From contig QWIH01000012.1 of the NCBI GenBank assembly GCA_021405315.1, positions 1-64,000 of the forward strand: a stretch of DNA of 64,000 nt, written 5' to 3'. How positions within the stretch are numbered: the first letter of the stretch is position 1; each line of letters starts with the position of its first letter. The position numbers were made by a program, and so were the translations under genes. A model generated the notes under the pieces. That model did not search any database. It saw only the letters and a list, made by a program, of their open reading frames with translations, and had not been told where the DNA came from. This stretch comes from Leptolyngbya sp. PLA1 (GTDB taxonomy: Bacteria; Planctomycetota; Phycisphaerae; Phycisphaerales; UBA1924). This document shows positions 46,001 through 55,712 of this stretch, piece after piece.

Positions 46001-47983
46001 TCATTCCGCGGCGCGCCGAGCCCATTCGAACTCCAGCGGCTCAAGCTCGCCCGTGAGCTTCTCCCGCTCCTTCGACAGCCGGTTGCTCTTCGCCTGGTCG
46101 CGCCAGGTGTCCGGATCGGCGAGTTCCCGGTCGATCGCCCGCAGCCGAGTCTCGATCTCCTCGATCCGCTTCTCGAGTTGCTCGGTCTTCATCCTCGCCA
46201 GCCGGTCCTGCTGGGGGTCGCCGGTGGGCTGGCGTCGCCTGGCAGCCTCCTGCGACTGCTTCTGACGCCGCTCCTGCTCCTCCTTGCGCGCCTTGGCCTG
46301 TGCCAGGGTCTGCTGTTCCTGGGCGCGCTTGGAGTCCTCCTTCCGCCGCCACTCCGTGTAGTTCCCCGCAAAGAGCTGCACCCCTCCGTGTCCGTCCAGC
46401 ACGATGAGGTGATCGCACGTCGCGTCGATCAGCGCGCGGTCATGGCTGATCAGCAGCAGGGTCCCCGAAAACCCGCTCTCGGGTGAGAGCGCCTGCTCCA
46501 GTCGCTCCGCGCTCGGGATGTCGAGGTGGTTCGTTGGTTCGTCCAGGATCACCACGTTCTTGGCGCTCGCGAGCAGCCCCGCGATCACCGCGCGGCTGCG
46601 CTCACCGCCCGAGAGCATCCCCAGCAGCTTCTCCTGCTCATCTCCGCTGAAGAGGAACGCGCCGGCGAGGTCCCTCGCGCGCTGCTCGCTCATGTCCGCC
46701 GTCGGCGCTTCCTTCAGGATCACGTTCTGCAGGTATCGCCACACCGGCAGGTCCATCGGCAGGCCCTCGTGCGTCTGGCGGTAGTAGCCCAGCACCACGT
46801 TGGAGCCCAGCCTCGCCACGCCCGCGTCCGCGGGTGTCTCGCCCAGGAGGCACCGCACAAAGGTTGTCTTGCCCGCGCCGTTGGGTCCGATGATGCCCCA
46901 GCGCTCCCCGCGCTGGATCGAGATGTCCATCTCGTGGAACAGCACCTTCTCCCCGCCGTCCTCGCGCGGATACTTCTTCGACAGCCCGCGGCAGCTCACG
47001 GCGATGTCACCGCTCCGCGGCGCCTTGGGCAGCTCGAAATCGAACGTGTCCAGCTCCATAGGGCGTTCGAGCGTGTTCTGGAGCTTCTCGCGGTCCAGGC
47101 GTGTCTCGCGCCCCCTGGCCTGCCTGGCCCGCTGGCCCGCCTTGAACCGACGGATGTACTCCTCCTCCTTGCGGAACTTTCCCTGCTGCGCCTCATAGGC
47201 GCGGAGCATCGTGAGCCGGCGGTGCTCGCGCAGCTCCCGGAACTTCGCGTAGTTGCCGGGATAGTCGATGAGCCTGCCCTGCTCGGTCTCGATGATCTTG
47301 CCGACCACCGCGTCGAGCAGGTACCGATCGTGGCTCACCATGAGCACGGCGCCCTTGTACTCGTCGCGGAGGAACTTCTCGAGCCAGATGCGCCCGTCGA
47401 TATCGAGGTGATTGGTCGGCTCGTCCAGCAGGAGCACGTCCGGGCTCTCCAGCAGCAGCCTCGCCAGCGCCAGCCTGCCCCGCTGTCCGCCCGAGAGGTT
47501 CCCCACCTTGAGTGAGAACTGTGAGTCGGTGAAGCCCAGGCCGTGCAGCACCGCCTCGATGCGGTGTTCGAGCGCGTAGCCGCCCGCCGCCTCCACCTGC
47601 GCCTCCAGGGCCGCCTGCTGCTTCATCAGCTTGTCCAGCTCGTCGCCGGTTGCCCCGGCCATGCGGTCGTAGAGCTCGTGCTGGGCCGCGTGCAGCCGGT
47701 GCAGTTCCTCGAAGGCCCCTTCCGCCGCGTCGAGCAGCGTCTCGTTGGGGTCAAAGTGCGGGTCCTGTCGGAGGTAGCCGAGCCTGGTGCCGCGCTGGAG
47801 CGAGACCCCCCCGGAGTCCGGTTTGAGCACCCCCGCGAGCACGCGGAGGAGTGTGCTCTTGCCCGTGCCGTTGCGGCCGACCAGGCCGATGCGGTCGGTC
47901 GCCTCCACGCTCAGCGACACCCCATCGAGGATGATGTCATCCCCGAATCTCACCAGCACGTTGTTGCAGCTCAGAATTGGCAC
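46001..47983 (-). CDS. ABC-F family ATPase (ribosome-associated type)
   Basis: A 660-residue soluble protein with two ABC domains and no membrane spans. First domain: GLVGRNGTGKSTLLRVLAG, signature NLSGGQRGRLALARLL and DEPTNHLD. Second: GIIGPNGAGKTTFVRCLLG, MLSGGERSRAVIAGLL and DEPTNHLD. The inter-domain linker (RRLTMLRAYEAQQGKFRKEE) is the helical P-site tRNA-interaction motif of ABC-F proteins, and the C-terminus is a charged coiled coil (RLARMKTEQLEKRIEEIETR). Such proteins free stalled ribosomes or protect against antibiotics; the Uup/EttA-like subclass is undecided. The GTG at 47983 is used because no ATG fits the domain start. Confidence 0.93.
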   Translation of the reverse strand: MPILSCNNVLVRFGDDIILDGVSLSVEATDRIGLVGRNGTGKSTLLRVLAGVLKPDSGGVSLQRGTRLGYLRQDPHFDPNETLLDAAEGAFEELHRLHAAQHELYDRMAGATGDELDKLMKQQAALEAQVEAAGGYALEHRIEAVLHGLGFTDSQFSLKVGNLSGGQRGRLALARLLLESPDVLLLDEPTNHLDIDGRIWLEKFLRDEYKGAVLMVSHDRYLLDAVVGKIIETEQGRLIDYPGNYAKFRELREHRRLTMLRAYEAQQGKFRKEEEYIRRFKAGQRARQARGRETRLDREKLQNTLERPMELDTFDFELPKAPRSGDIAVSCRGLSKKYPREDGGEKVLFHEMDISIQRGERWGIIGPNGAGKTTFVRCLLGETPADAGVARLGSNVVLGYYRQTHEGLPMDLPVWRYLQNVILKEAPTADMSEQRARDLAGAFLFSGDEQEKLLGMLSGGERSRAVIAGLLASAKNVVILDEPTNHLDIPSAERLEQALSPESGFSGTLLLISHDRALIDATCDHLIVLDGHGGVQLFAGNYTEWRRKEDSKRAQEQQTLAQAKARKEEQERRQKQSQEAARRRQPTGDPQQDRLARMKTEQLEKRIEEIETRLRAIDRELADPDTWRDQAKSNRLSKEREKLTGELEPLEFEWARRAAE

Positions 47984-48024
47984 GGGCGGAGGGTAGGAAG
48001 CGTCGCACGCATCTTCCCCGCCTT

Positions 48025-48738
48025 TCACGCCCACGCGCCGGGCCGCTCCCCCGCGAGCGTGAACCGCTGCGTCGACATGTGCAGCCTGTATCTGCAATAC
48101 GAGAGCCCGAGGCGTGAGGCTATGTCCAGCACCTCCCGTTTCGTGAACGCCGCACGCACGCTCACGATCGCGTCGTGCTTCACGTGCGCCGGCGATCCGA
48201 TCGTGAGCACCCGCGCCCCCGCCGCCGCGAGCCAGGACCGGTTGAGGTCGCTCCAGATGATCCCGGCGCGGGCGACCTGATCCATCGCGGCGAGCACCGT
48301 GAGCACCCCGATCTCCGGGAGGTGGTGCAGAAACAGGCCCGCGTGTACGTAGTCGAATGACGCGACCCCGAACCGCCTCTTGATCTCGCGGGCGTCGCAC
48401 CGCTCCAGCGTCACGCCCCCCGCATCCGCCACGCGCTCGCGCGCGAGCGCCAGCGTCGTCTCGTGCACGTCGATCCCGGTCACGCGGAGGTCAAAACCCA
48501 GGTCCGCCGCCCACGCCCGGGCCGCCAGCGGGAGGTCCGCTCCACCCGTGCCCACATCCAGGAGCGTGATCGGCCTCCCCTTCGGCCACCTCCCGGACCA
48601 CCCGCGCAGATGATGCAGCAGCGCCGCCTCGCCACCGAGGTGCCGGTTCAGCAGCCGCAGGTGCGAGAGCGTGCTCGCCAGGGCCTCGCGCGAGGCTGCC
48701 GGGTCGTCCATGTGCTCAGGCGTGACGAGTCTGGGCAT
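48025..48738 (-). CDS. class I SAM-dependent methyltransferase
   Basis: A 237-residue Rossmann methyltransferase. Motif I is LLDVGTGGADLPLAA, motif II the acidic end of VTGIDVHETTLALARERV, and motif IV FDYVHAGLFLHHL. The C-terminal part (KREVLDIASRLGLSYCRYRL) is typical of small-molecule methyltransferases of the UbiE/type-11 group. The substrate is unknown. The ATG at 48738 is preceded on the minus strand by TACGAT (48750-48745), 6 nt before it, suggesting a leaderless transcript. It diverges from panB. Confidence 0.78.
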   Translation of the reverse strand: MPRLVTPEHMDDPAASREALASTLSHLRLLNRHLGGEAALLHHLRGWSGRWPKGRPITLLDVGTGGADLPLAARAWAADLGFDLRVTGIDVHETTLALARERVADAGGVTLERCDAREIKRRFGVASFDYVHAGLFLHHLPEIGVLTVLAAMDQVARAGIIWSDLNRSWLAAAGARVLTIGSPAHVKHDAIVSVRAAFTKREVLDIASRLGLSYCRYRLHMSTQRFTLAGERPGAWA

Positions 48739-48795
48739 CCGTGCATCGTACTGGGCCGCAACCCGGAGTCGGCCGGGGCCGAATACGATGGTGCC

Positions 48796-49689
48796 ATGGC
48801 GACCCCGGACCGCGTGACGATCAAGACCCTCCGCCGGATGGCGCAGGAAGGCCGGCCCTTCGCCTGTCTTACCTGCTACGACGCGACGACCGCCCGGTGG
48901 CTGGCGCGTGCCGGCGTGCACGTTCTGCTGGTGGGCGACACGGCGGCCGAGGTCATCCTGGGATTTGATCGCACCATCGACATGCCGCTGGACGTGCTGC
49001 TCGCGCTCACCGCCGGGGTGAAGCGCGGCGCCCCGGGTCGCGTGGTCATGGGCGACATGCCGTTCATGTCATACCAGGCCGACGACGCGAGCGCGATCCG
49101 CAACGCCGGCCGCTTTCTCACCGAGGGACTGGCCGACATCGTGAAGATCGAGGCCGACGCGTCGTTCGCCCCGCTGATCGAGAAGATGACCCGCGCCGGC
49201 ATCCCCGTGTGCGCACACGTGGGCAGCCGTCCCCAGCGTGCCGCCCTCACGGGGGGCTACGCGGGTGCGGGCCGCTCACCCGCGGAGGCCGACGCGATCG
49301 CGCGCGACGCGGCCGCGCTCGAGGCCGCGGGAGCCGTGATGCTGCTCGTTGAAGCTGTCCCGGAGGCCCTCGCGTCCCGGATCATCGCGCAGTCCGGGGT
49401 GCCCGTCATCGGCATCGGCGCCGGCTCCGGGTGCCATGGCCAGGTGCTCGTGCTCCAGGACCTCCTGGGCATGACCGAAACGCCCCCGGTCTTCGCGGAG
49501 GCCGTGGCCTCTCTGGGCCCGGCCATCCAGGCCGCCGCCTCGGAATGGGTCCGGCGTGTCGACGCCCGGCAGATCGGACCCTCGCGGCCCGCGCAGCCAG
49601 GTCCGGAAAACACTCCACCCCCCCCAGCCACGACCCCCACGCTCAAAGACGCCAAGCCTTCCGCCCCGCCGCATTCCCGGAACCGATGA
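48796..49689 (+). CDS. panB: 3-methyl-2-oxobutanoate hydroxymethyltransferase
   Basis: The first committed step of pantothenate and CoA synthesis: 5,10-methylene-THF plus alpha-ketoisovalerate gives ketopantoate. The 297-residue protein begins ATPDRVTIKTLRRMAQEGRP and shows CLTCYDATTARWLARAGVHV then LLVGDTAAEVILGFD, MGDMPFMSYQ, KIEADASFAPLIEKM, VCAHVGSRPQ and IGIGAGSGCHGQVLVLQDLL. A roughly 40-residue Pro/Ala-rich tail (QPGPENTPPPPATTPT) exceeds the normal end. The ATG at 48796 is preceded by TACGAT at 48784-48789, 6 nt before it. panC is not in the window. Confidence 0.95.
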   Translation: MATPDRVTIKTLRRMAQEGRPFACLTCYDATTARWLARAGVHVLLVGDTAAEVILGFDRTIDMPLDVLLALTAGVKRGAPGRVVMGDMPFMSYQADDASAIRNAGRFLTEGLADIVKIEADASFAPLIEKMTRAGIPVCAHVGSRPQRAALTGGYAGAGRSPAEADAIARDAAALEAAGAVMLLVEAVPEALASRIIAQSGVPVIGIGAGSGCHGQVLVLQDLLGMTETPPVFAEAVASLGPAIQAAASEWVRRVDARQIGPSRPAQPGPENTPPPPATTPTLKDAKPSAPPHSRNR

Positions 49690-49723
49690 ATCCCCGCCGG
49701 GCACCCCCGGCGAAGGACACAGC

Positions 49724-51100
49724 ATGCGACGCATCGTCTCTTTCGGTCCGGCCTTCGTCGTGCTCGTCAGCGCCGGCGTCGTCACGCTCGCGCTCCCGGA
49801 CATGGTCCGTCGCATCGCCAGCGAGCAGACCCGGGCCACGGTGCAGCTCGCCCAGCAGTCGCTGGATTCCGATGATGTGCTCGAGCGGCTCAACCGAGCC
49901 GTCCGCAACGTCGCGGTGAGCGTCGAGCCCTCGGTCGTGCACATCCAGGTCGAGGCCGACCGCGACGACACCCGCCGGTTCTCCTCCGGCTCAGGCTGGG
50001 TCTTCGACTCGCAGGGCCACATCATCACCAACGCGCACGTCGTCGCCGCCGCGACGCAGATCCGAGTGCAGTTCGCCGATGCCCGCGTCGTGAACGCCAC
50101 CGTGGTGGGCATGGACCTCACGGGCGACATCGCGGTGCTGCGCGTCGAACCCGGGCCGCACCTCATCCCCCTGCGGCGCGCCACCGGGGTCCGCCTCACC
50201 AAGGGCGACCGCGTCTTTGCCTTCGGTTCGCCCTTCAACTTCAAGTTCTCCATGTCGGAAGGCGTCGTCTCGGCCCTGGGCCGCTCCGCCCGCACTGCCA
50301 CGGGTTTCGTGAGCCCGGCGAACTTCATCCAGACCGACGCCGCCGTCAACCCCGGAAACTCCGGCGGCCCGCTCGTCGACGTCCGGGGCCGGCTCGTCGG
50401 CATGAACGTCGCCATCGCCACCGCCCAGGACACTCAGGGCACCAGCGAGGGCCAGTCTGCCGGCATTTCCTTCGCCATCCCCCTCGCCGCCATCGAGTCC
50501 CGCGTCCCTCAGATCATCGCCGGGCAGCCCCCGGTCGGAGGCTACATCGGCATCTTCTTCGGCGAGGACGAGCGAGGCACCGTCCGGGTCGGCCGCGTGG
50601 TCCCGGACTCTCCCGCGGCGGCGGCGGGCCTCAAGGCCGGCGACCAGATCACCGCCGCCTCCGGCCAGCCTGTCCGAGAGGCGGACCAACTCCGTGGCGT
50701 CATCAACTCCGCGTCGCCCGGAGACACGCTCGAGCTTCAGGTGCTCCGCGGCGATGAGTCGCTCTCCATCGCCGTCACTCTGGGTGCCATGCCCAGGGAT
50801 CTGGCCGCCCGGCAGTACAACCAGGCCATCCGTGATGAACTCGGCCTCATGCTCCGCGACAGCCAGAGCGGCCCGTCGGTCGTTTTCACCGTGCCCGGCT
50901 CTCCCGCCGCCGCCGCGGGCCTGACGAGCGGCATGCGACTCCGCTCCGTCGCGGGCAAGGAAGTGTCCACCGCCGACGCGGCCGCCGAAGCTCTTGTCGC
51001 CTCCGGCGTCATCCTGGGCAAGCCCGTGGATGTCGAGATCACCGAGACCATCGACGACAAGCCGCGGACGCGCACGCTGAGCATCCGCAACGACCCTTGA
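49724..51100 (+). CDS. HtrA/DegP-family serine protease with two PDZ domains
   Basis: A 458-residue periplasmic quality-control protease. An N-terminal membrane segment (IVSFGPAFVVLVSAGVVTLA) acts as signal or anchor. The trypsin-like domain has His105 (TNAHVV), Asp135 (TGDIAVL) and Ser213 (NPGNSGGPL). Two PDZ domains follow: PDZ1 around GRVVPDSPAAAAGLKAGDQI, PDZ2 around VPGSPAAAAGLTSGMRLRSV. GAAGGA precedes the ATG at 49724. It follows panB by 34 bp and may be read from the same message. The class (DegP, DegQ or DegS) cannot be assigned. Confidence 0.93.
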   Translation: MRRIVSFGPAFVVLVSAGVVTLALPDMVRRIASEQTRATVQLAQQSLDSDDVLERLNRAVRNVAVSVEPSVVHIQVEADRDDTRRFSSGSGWVFDSQGHIITNAHVVAAATQIRVQFADARVVNATVVGMDLTGDIAVLRVEPGPHLIPLRRATGVRLTKGDRVFAFGSPFNFKFSMSEGVVSALGRSARTATGFVSPANFIQTDAAVNPGNSGGPLVDVRGRLVGMNVAIATAQDTQGTSEGQSAGISFAIPLAAIESRVPQIIAGQPPVGGYIGIFFGEDERGTVRVGRVVPDSPAAAAGLKAGDQITAASGQPVREADQLRGVINSASPGDTLELQVLRGDESLSIAVTLGAMPRDLAARQYNQAIRDELGLMLRDSQSGPSVVFTVPGSPAAAAGLTSGMRLRSVAGKEVSTADAAAEALVASGVILGKPVDVEITETIDDKPRTRTLSIRNDP

Positions 51101-51103
51101 CGC

Positions 51104-51928
51104 TCAGTCCGCCACCCGGAGCCTCACCACGATCCTCGTGCCGAAGGGCGGAACGGTCGAGCCGCGGGCGATCCAGTCCGGCTCCTCCAGCGACGACTCC
51201 GGGCTGTGCAGCCTGGAGTAGCCCACGACCTCGCCCCCGAACGTCGCCAGTCCCACGATGCACCCCTCGCGGTCGGCGCGATAGTGCTCCACGCCGTTGC
51301 GTGTCAACATCTGAGAGCCCGTGAACAGGAACCCCTCGCCCGGCTCCAGCTCCGCCAGCGACCTCCCCGTGCGCGCTGAGGTCGCCCACTCCGCCGGCGA
51401 CCAGGCCTCTCCCGTGTCGGGCCTCTCGAGCCTCACGGTGAGCCGCGGCCCGGTCGGAGGCACCGGGCGGATCTGCGCCCCCTCCCAGTCCCAGGTCCCC
51501 GGCGTGCCGGGTTCCAGCCCCGCCAGCAGAAGTGCCGCGTGCACGTGCGACGGCCGGGCCTCCGTGGCAACCAGCGCCTCGTGCTCCTTCGTGTCCGTCG
51601 AGCAGAGCACCACCTCAAGGTACACCCTCGGTGTCTTCGGGTTGTGCGCATCGATCGGCACGATCCCGTCGATCTCGACCTCCCGCTTGGCCGCATCCAC
51701 CCGCACGTGCGGAAAGACTTCCTTCAGGCCCGCCGGAGTCGCGGGCGGTGTGGCAGCGGTGGGAGGGACCTGAGGTGCCGGCGGGCTCAAAGGTTCCGCC
51801 GGCGCCGCGGGAGCAGGGGTCCCAGGCGGTGCCGCGGGCGCGGGCTCGGTCCGCTGATGCGATGCGCACCCGCCGGACAAGACCGCGATCGTGGAGAGCA
51901 GCATCCCGTGCGTCAGGAGTCGATTCAT
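51104..51928 (-). CDS. YdjY-type lipoprotein
   Basis: A 274-residue exported lipoprotein. The signal peptide [20 protein letters not shown] ends in a lipobox with Cys21 (SGGCAS). Residues 25-70 are a Pro/Ala-rich tether. The body, from [20 protein letters not shown] to the [12 protein letters not shown] segment, matches the YdjY domain found in planctomycete proteins ([16 protein letters not shown] run: [20 protein letters not shown]). Function is unknown. Its ATG overlaps the stop of murD (ATGA, 51925-51928), so the two are translationally coupled. It converges on the HtrA gene. Confidence 0.7.
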   Translation of the reverse strand: MNRLLTHGMLLSTIAVLSGGCASHQRTEPAPAAPPGTPAPAAPAEPLSPPAPQVPPTAATPPATPAGLKEVFPHVRVDAAKREVEIDGIVPIDAHNPKTPRVYLEVVLCSTDTKEHEALVATEARPSHVHAALLLAGLEPGTPGTWDWEGAQIRPVPPTGPRLTVRLERPDTGEAWSPAEWATSARTGRSLAELEPGEGFLFTGSQMLTRNGVEHYRADREGCIVGLATFGGEVVGYSRLHSPESSLEEPDWIARGSTVPPFGTRIVVRLRVAD

Positions 51929-53307
51929 CGCGCGTCCCCCGTCACGAGCGCGGCAAAGACCTCGCCCCGCTGCTCGTAGTGCTCGAACTGGTCCCACGAC
52001 GCGCACGCGGGGCTGAGCAGCGCTACATCCCCCTCACGTGCCCGCTCCCGGATCCGCGCCACGGCCCGCTCCAGCGTGCCGCACTCGACCGCCCGCCCCC
52101 CGCTGGCGGCAGCGATCGCCGGACCCGTCTTCCCGATCGTGTACAGGCCCGCGAGCGAGGCCGCGAGTTCTCCGACGGGCGAAAGGTCGCTCCCCTTGTC
52201 GTATCCGCCCGCGATCAGGTGAATCCTCGACGCGTCCTCGAAGGCACGGACTGCCAGCAGCGTGCTCCCCGGCGTCGTGGACTTGCTGTCGTTGTACCAC
52301 TTTACCCCGCCCCGCTCTCCCACCAGGCACAGCCTGTGAGGCAGGCCCGTGAATCCGCGAAGCGCTCGGAGCATCGCGCCGTCATCGGGTGCCTCCGTGC
52401 CCATGGCCGCCCGGACCGCCGCCATCGCCATGCGGGCGTTCTGCTCGTTGTGCGAGCCCGGCACGGCGAGCCCCATGCGGGCGCCCGCACCGGGTGACGC
52501 GACCTCGATCACCGTTCGCGCGGATGCCTCCCGCCTCATCCGGTCCCCCAGCGGACCCGCCTCCTCTCGGTGGGCGAGCACCGCGATGTCCCCCGGCTTC
52601 TCCGCCCTCAGCAGTCCGAGCTTGCTCGCGGCGTAGTGCTCGAATGTGCCGTGCCAGTCCGTGTGATTGTCCGTGATGTTCGTGATGACCGCGACGCGGG
52701 GCGACCAGGCCGGGGCCTCGTCGTAGCCGACCCCGGCCCCGAGCCAGTACAGCATGAAGCTCGAAAGCTCGAGCACGATCCAGTCTCCGGGCGCGATCTT
52801 CGCCGCCTCCGCTAGCATGCACCCGCCGATGTTCCCGCCCAGGTGGCTGCGTGCCCCCGACGCGCACAGCAGGTGATCTGCCATAGCGCACGTCGTGCTC
52901 TTCCCCGCCGAGCCCGTCACCCCGATCACCCGCTCCCGGTCCAGCCGCTGCACGGCGAGCCTCACCTCCGTCGTCACCGGCACGCCCGCCTTGCGCGCCG
53001 CGAGCAGGTACCGGTTCGCCCAGGGCTTGGGCACCGCCGGCCCCGCCACCACCAGGTCCGCCTCCACAAAGTCCCGCACCTCGTGGGAGCCCAGTCTCCA
53101 TGCCACGCTCCCGGGCTCCACCGAGGCTTCCACCTCCGCCACAGACGCCGCCAGCTTGTCCGCCGTCTCAAGGTCCGTGACCACGACCCTGGCCCCGCGC
53201 TTCGCAAGCCATGAGGCGACCCCGGAGCCGCCCCCGAACCGCCCCAGCCCCATCACCGTGACGCGCTTCCCCGCGAACTTCCCGTCGTCGCTCGTCCAAT
53301 GAACCAT
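51925..53307 (-). CDS. murD: UDP-N-acetylmuramoylalanine-D-glutamate ligase
   Basis: Adds D-Glu to UDP-MurNAc-L-Ala in peptidoglycan precursor synthesis. The 460-residue protein starts [20 protein letters not shown] with the Rossmann [20 protein letters not shown]. Its ATP site is [13 protein letters not shown], where most MurD have [47 protein letters not shown] and [20 protein letters not shown] complete the ligase signature, and [18 protein letters not shown] is the typical C-terminal MurD motif. Two changes at the nucleotide-binding loop are lineage variations. It is coupled to the YdjY lipoprotein by ATGA overlap. Confidence 0.92.
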   Translation of the reverse strand: MVHWTSDDGKFAGKRVTVMGLGRFGGGSGVASWLAKRGARVVVTDLETADKLAASVAEVEASVEPGSVAWRLGSHEVRDFVEADLVVAGPAVPKPWANRYLLAARKAGVPVTTEVRLAVQRLDRERVIGVTGSAGKSTTCAMADHLLCASGARSHLGGNIGGCMLAEAAKIAPGDWIVLELSSFMLYWLGAGVGYDEAPAWSPRVAVITNITDNHTDWHGTFEHYAASKLGLLRAEKPGDIAVLAHREEAGPLGDRMRREASARTVIEVASPGAGARMGLAVPGSHNEQNARMAMAAVRAAMGTEAPDDGAMLRALRGFTGLPHRLCLVGERGGVKWYNDSKSTTPGSTLLAVRAFEDASRIHLIAGGYDKGSDLSPVGELAASLAGLYTIGKTGPAIAAASGGRAVECGTLERAVARIRERAREGDVALLSPACASWDQFEHYEQRGEVFAALVTGDAR

Positions 53308-53351
53308 GCGTCCTCGCTCCCGCCCACCCCGGCTCCGCCTCCGACGCCCGC

Positions 53352-55691
53352 TCACAGCAAGGCCACCGGGTCCACGTCGACCGCGGTCTTTGCGTCGCTC
53401 TTCACCAGCCCCGCCTTCCGTACGCCCGCCAGCGCCGCCTGCACGCGGCCCGCCCCGGCGCCCACGATCTCCACCGCGTAACGGTACTGCCCGGCCACCC
53501 GCCCGACCACGCACGGCATCGGCCCGCGCACCGATACCAGCCCGCTCGCGCTGAGGTGCGTGGCGATCAACCCCGCCGCCTCCCTGGCACGCTCGGACCG
53601 CTCATCCCGGCACACCACCCGTGCCATTCTGGTCGCGGGGGGCAGCCCAGCCCGCTCCCGCACGGCAAGCTCCACCCGGGCAAAGCCCTCGTAGTCGTGC
53701 GCCGCCGCGAACCGGATGGCCCCGGCGCCGGGGTTGTACGTCTGCACGATGACCAGCCCCGGATGCTCGCCTCTCCCGGCGCGGCCCGCCACCTGGCTCA
53801 CGAGCTGGAATGTGCGCTCCGACGATCGGAAGTCCGGGATGTTCAGCGACAGATCCGCATCCAGAACACCCACCAGCCTCACGTTCGGATAATCCAGCCC
53901 CTTCGCCAGCATTTGTGTGCCGACGAGCACACGTACCTCACCCCGCCCGAAGCGCCCGAGCGCCTCGTAGTAGTCCCGCGCGCCGTGCATGGTGTCCGAA
54001 TCCACCCGCAGCAACGTCTGCCCCTCCACGATCCCAAGCGACGCGAACTTCGAGCACAGTTCCTCCTCGGCCCGCTGCGTGCCCCCGCCCCACAGCGCCA
54101 CCTTCCCGCCGCATGAGGGGCACAGCACCGGCACGCGCTGCTCAGCGCCGCAGTGGTGGCACCGCACGAGCCCCCCCGTGGGCAGCCCCTCATGCCGATG
54201 CACCACCAGGTTCGCGTCGCACTGCTCACACCCCGCCACGAACCCGCACGCGGCGTTTCGGCACCACACATAACTCGCAAACCCGCGCCGGTTCAGAAGC
54301 AGGATGACCTGACCGCCGGCGCGAACCGCGATCTCGATCTCTCGCTCCAGCGTCGGGCCCAGCAGATGCAGCCTCCGGTCACTGGGATCCTCCACCCGCC
54401 GCGCCCGGTGCTCCAGCCGCAAGTCCACCACGCGCACCGCGGGCAGCACCGCCCCGCCCACGCGATCGGCGAGCTCCCACAGCCGATACCGCCCAGCGCG
54501 GGCGTTGGACCAGCTCTCCAGTGAGGGCGTTGCCGACCCCAGCACCACGGGCACGCCCGCCAGTTGCCCACGCTTCACCGCCACGTCCCGCGCCTGATAC
54601 CGGGGCAGCCGGTCCTGCTTGTACGACGTGTCGTGCTCCTCATCCACGACGATCAGTTCCAAACGCTCCACCGGGGCGAACACAGCGGAACGTGCGCCCA
54701 CCACGACGCCCGCCTCTCCGCCCGCGATGCGGCGCCACTCCCGGTGACGCTGCGCCGCCGTCAACCCCGAGTGCAATACCGCCACGCGCGACCCCCCGAA
54801 CCGCCTTGTGAACCGCCCCGCCGTCTGAGGGGTGAGCGCGATCTCCGGCACGAGAACGATCGCCCGCCCTCCACGCGCCAGCACGCGCTCGATCAATCGA
54901 AGGTACACCTCCGTCTTTCCGGAGCCCGTCACGCCCCGCAGCAGGTGGACGCCAAACCCTCGGTGCGCATCGATCCCATCGATCACACGAGCCTGCTCCG
55001 CAGTCGGCTCGGGCCGCGGCTCCCCCGCCGACTCCACCGCCTCAAAGCCGGGAAGTTCTCCCGCGCTCATCGCCTCGCTCTTTTCAATCCGGATCGCGCC
55101 CGCCGCCGCCAGTTTCCGCAGCCCCGCCACGCCGCTCGCGCCCACGAGCCCCGCGAGCGACTTCAGCGGCATCGGAAACTCCCGCGCTCCCACCTCCTGA
55201 ACTCGAGTCCACAGCGCCGCCTGTGCCTTCGTGAGCGCCGCGCCCGCGGGCAACTCCCCGCGCGTTGCCATCTCCTCGGCCCGCCGGCCCGTCCCCGCCT
55301 TCACCGCCGCCGGCATCATCCCCATCAGCACCATGCCCAGAGGGCTGACGTAGTACTCCGCCATCCACCCCGCCAGATCGAGCAGCCCCTGAGGCAGGGC
55401 AGCCCCCGTCCGCCTCAGCACCCGCTTCACGCGAGACGGCGGCAGATCTCCCAGCAGTTCCGCCCCCCCGATCTCCACGACGATGCCCCCCGTCGCCTTC
55501 CCGCCCCGGCCCAGCGGCACCTCCACGCGCTCCCCCACGCGCACACAGACCTCGCCCGCACCCGGGTCACACCGATAGGTCAGCGCGGCGTCCGCCGGCC
55601 CGCGATCGATCCCCCGCTCCACCGCCACGCGCACGAAAACCCCGCCGCTGTCGGCTGTTTCCTGCGCCGCAAAGAGAGTCCGATCGCGCAC
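53352..55691 (-). CDS. priA: primosomal protein N' (replication restart helicase PriA)
   Basis: A helicase that restarts stalled forks. About 779 residues: DNA-binding N-terminal region with [20 protein letters not shown], helicase core with [45 protein letters not shown], and two zinc sites in the insertion ([15 protein letters not shown] ... [19 protein letters not shown]). Later motifs are [20 protein letters not shown] and [20 protein letters not shown]. The start is uncertain: the GTG at 55691 is used, leaving 21 bp to divergent carA; an ATG at 55727 would overlap the carA coding region by 15 bp. Confidence 0.95.
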   Translation of the reverse strand: MRDRTLFAAQETADSGGVFVRVAVERGIDRGPADAALTYRCDPGAGEVCVRVGERVEVPLGRGGKATGGIVVEIGGAELLGDLPPSRVKRVLRRTGAALPQGLLDLAGWMAEYYVSPLGMVLMGMMPAAVKAGTGRRAEEMATRGELPAGAALTKAQAALWTRVQEVGAREFPMPLKSLAGLVGASGVAGLRKLAAAGAIRIEKSEAMSAGELPGFEAVESAGEPRPEPTAEQARVIDGIDAHRGFGVHLLRGVTGSGKTEVYLRLIERVLARGGRAIVLVPEIALTPQTAGRFTRRFGGSRVAVLHSGLTAAQRHREWRRIAGGEAGVVVGARSAVFAPVERLELIVVDEEHDTSYKQDRLPRYQARDVAVKRGQLAGVPVVLGSATPSLESWSNARAGRYRLWELADRVGGAVLPAVRVVDLRLEHRARRVEDPSDRRLHLLGPTLEREIEIAVRAGGQVILLLNRRGFASYVWCRNAACGFVAGCEQCDANLVVHRHEGLPTGGLVRCHHCGAEQRVPVLCPSCGGKVALWGGGTQRAEEELCSKFASLGIVEGQTLLRVDSDTMHGARDYYEALGRFGRGEVRVLVGTQMLAKGLDYPNVRLVGVLDADLSLNIPDFRSSERTFQLVSQVAGRAGRGEHPGLVIVQTYNPGAGAIRFAAAHDYEGFARVELAVRERAGLPPATRMARVVCRDERSERAREAAGLIATHLSASGLVSVRGPMPCVVGRVAGQYRYAVEIVGAGAGRVQAALAGVRKAGLVKSDAKTAVDVDPVALL

Positions 55692-55712
55692 GCGCGCTAC
55701 ACTCCACTTTCG

